Of a stretch of 7,608 nt of DNA, positions 6,630 to 7,608 are shown one piece after another. Numbering within the stretch: position 1 is the stretch's first letter; every line of letters begins with the position of its first letter. The stretch lies in contig JAFDFO010000200.1 in assembly GCA_019309815.1 (NCBI GenBank), positions 1 to 7,608 of the forward strand, in the 5' to 3' direction. Both the position numbers and the translations under genes were made by a program. Under the pieces are notes generated by a model that saw only the letters and a list, made by a program, of their open reading frames with translations, searched no databases and was not told the origin of the DNA. This DNA is from Deltaproteobacteria bacterium. GTDB taxonomy: Bacteria; Desulfobacterota; Desulfobacteria; Desulfobacterales; C00003060.

Positions 6630-7017
6630 ATGGAGCACTCTCATGGCTGTATCCATAATCGGTCAGGACCCCGTTTTCATCAAAGAAAAAGATGGCACGA
6701 TCATACCTGATCGTCACATCCTTTGTGTTGTAAACGAGAAGAAACAAACCACTCCCCTTTGTTTTTTCCAGCATGTAGTAAAACACAATCCCATCATTCA
6801 ATCCTATCACCTGAGAAGGAGGACCAAGAGCTTCCACCACGTCGGACTGGATGGTCTTTCCCTTTTCAAAAGGTGGTACGGTTTCATCTCGCCACTTGTT
6901 GACGACGCCTTTTTCTCCTTTCCATGATGCGCATCCCGCCGACACAACGAAAAGGAGCGTTACAACGGTGCTAACCAAGATTTTGTTTCGCTGAAAAAAC
7001 GAGGATCGGTTCTTCAT
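6613..7017 (-). CDS. Small lipoprotein with BamE/SmpA-like motif (first of tandem pair)
   Basis: A 134-residue predicted lipoprotein. The signal ends in VVSAGC (C29); Ser at -3 is less usual than Leu but tolerated, and Ala at +2 suggests outer-membrane sorting. The mature part has FEKGKTIQSDVVEALGPPSQ followed by DGIVFYYMLEK, a strand-rich middle (LFLLVYN, VTIRYDRAIFFF) and DENGVLTDYGYS. Helix then LGPP then DGxVFYY resembles the SmpA/OmlA/BamE-like lipoprotein fold; homology to BamE itself is not claimed. The start chosen is ATG 7017, since GGAGGA lies 7 nt upstream; the in-frame ATG at 7032 overlaps that ribosome site. It opens the five-gene set and overlaps the next, related gene, suggesting duplication and coupled translation. 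Confidence 0.82.
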   Translation of the reverse strand: MKNRSSFFQRNKILVSTVVTLLFVVSAGCASWKGEKGVVNKWRDETVPPFEKGKTIQSDVVEALGPPSQVIGLNDGIVFYYMLEKTKGSGLFLLVYNTKDVTIRYDRAIFFFDENGVLTDYGYSHESAPYEEAP

Positions 7018-7024
7018 GAAAGAT

Positions 7025-7030
7025 TCCTCC
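7025..7030 (-). promoter_or_regulatory. Ribosome binding site that decides the start of the first lipoprotein
   Basis: GGAGGA on the minus strand lies 7 nt before ATG 7017. It overlaps the alternative in-frame ATG at 7032-7030, which would therefore be inside the ribosome site. Confidence 0.75.
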
Positions 7031-7039
7031 ATGTTAAGC

Positions 7040-7045
7040 GTTATA
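7040..7045 (-). promoter_or_regulatory. Candidate -10 box for the five-gene exported-protein set
   Basis: TATAAC matches the -10 consensus at five of six positions and would give a leader of about 16 nt before ATG 7017. No convincing -35 box is seen at 16-18 nt spacing, so this is either an activator-dependent promoter or a chance match. Confidence 0.25.
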
Positions 7046-7124
7046 AGAGGAAAGGCAGGTCGGTCTGAGTGTCTCTACCACAAAAGGCCGCCAAAAACAA
7101 CTTGGAAGGAAGCCCATTTCAGGT

Positions 7125-7143
7125 GGAAAAATGCTGTTTTTCC
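7125..7143 (-). terminator. AT-rich perfect hairpin after nhaA, possible terminator
   Basis: On the minus strand GGAAAAA and TTTTTCC form a perfect 7-bp stem with the 5-nt loop CAGCA, 20 nt past the nhaA stop. The T-run lies in the 3' arm and not after a GC-rich stem, so it is not a textbook terminator; it could work on either strand. Confidence 0.35.
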
Positions 7144-7163
7144 GCGAATGGAAGGAACAAGAG

Positions 7164-7608
7164 CTACAGCGTCTCGGTTTGAGGGGTTGTCCTGAGACGC
7201 AGGACGATGAGCCCTAAAACTCCTGAGATTACAGATCCCACCAGGATACCTAGTTTTGAATACCCGATGAATTCATGAGATGTGAAAGAGAGGCTGGAGA
7301 TGAACAAAGACATGGTGAATCCAATGCCTCCGAGAATACTTGCACCTATGATGTGCGACCAGGTTACCCCGGAGGGCAAGGGGGTCTTGAGTATCTTGTA
7401 GGCAAGATAAGTAAAGAGGATAATCCCTAAAGGTTTTCCCACCACAAGGCCCAGAATGATCCCGAGGGTAACGGAGTGGCCTATTGCGTGTGAGATGTTC
7501 ATGCCTTCCAGCGTAAACCCAGCGTTGGCCAAGGCAAACAGGGGCAGGATAAGATAAGCAATCCACGAATAAAGGCCATGTTCGAGTCGTTGCACAGGGG
7601 TCTGGACG
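7164..7608 (-). CDS. nhaA: Na+/H+ antiporter NhaA, C-terminal part (5' end outside window)
   Basis: NhaA is an inner-membrane electrogenic antiporter that exchanges intracellular Na+ for external H+. The window holds the last 147 codons; the frame is open through base 7608, so the GTG at 7595 is an internal valine (VQTPVQRLEHGL) and not a start. The visible part matches the last transmembrane helices of NhaA: AYLILPLFALANAGFTLEG, then GLVVGKPLGI with the conserved lysine (AAA at 7436-7434, corresponding to K300 of the E. coli protein), and GASILGGIGFTMSLFISSL and SKLGILVGSVISGVLG near the end. The active-site aspartate pair of helix V lies outside the window and cannot be checked. The gene runs in the same direction as the five-gene set but is separated by 146 nt and a possible terminator. 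Confidence 0.97.
   Translation of the reverse strand, partial: VQTPVQRLEHGLYSWIAYLILPLFALANAGFTLEGMNISHAIGHSVTLGIILGLVVGKPLGIILFTYLAYKILKTPLPSGVTWSHIIGASILGGIGFTMSLFISSLSFTSHEFIGYSKLGILVGSVISGVLGLIVLRLRTTPQTETL

Noticed and set aside
7164..7595. GTG at 7595 as the start of a short NhaA-like protein
   Set aside because: The reading frame continues in NhaA-like sequence to the window edge, so this is an internal valine codon of a longer gene.

Overview
All nine protein-coding genes in this window lie on the minus strand, so the window is best read from its right end to its left. The organism looks like a Gram-negative (diderm) bacterium. The window encodes lipoproteins, a signal-peptide-bearing outer-membrane beta-barrel protein and a Mla-type lipid transporter. 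The family mix (DUF3124, DUF1254/DUF1214, a permease with a fused STAS domain) and an AT-rich interspersed repeat of a kind I associate with Desulfobacterota and other uncultivated groups suggest a deltaproteobacterial/Desulfobacterota-like genome. That placement is inference from pattern memory and not the result of a search.

Region 1 (7608-7164): the C-terminal third of an NhaA Na+/H+ antiporter, cut by the window edge. An AT-rich hairpin 20 nt beyond its stop may separate it from what follows.

Region 2 (7017-3025): a tightly packed set of five exported proteins. In order these are two tandem, overlapping, related small lipoproteins with a short BamE/SmpA-like motif; a predicted outer-membrane beta-barrel protein starting at GTG; a DUF1254/DUF1214 lipoprotein; and a DUF3124 secreted protein whose start overlaps the preceding stop by 7 nt. 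Every product carries an export signal. None has a function I can name, so this is the least explained part of the window and the best candidate for an undescribed envelope system. A weak terminator-like hairpin follows DUF3124.

Region 3 (2906-1): a Mla/MCE-type lipid transporter, ordered permease (with an N-terminal MlaB-like STAS domain), ATPase, MCE-domain substrate-binding protein. The MCE gene runs off the left edge. It is open from its start codon to base 1 on the minus strand. The permease and ATPase genes are separated by a 280-nt gap that holds an imperfect inverted repeat, a 15-nt tandem duplication and a 7-nt tandem array. This looks like a copy of an interspersed repeat inserted within the transporter operon.

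Together the window describes envelope maintenance: ion homeostasis at the inner membrane, a block of periplasmic and outer-membrane proteins of unknown role, and an inner-membrane lipid transporter. No RNA genes, CRISPR arrays, transposases or gene longer than the repeat-derived open frame on the plus strand could be supported.
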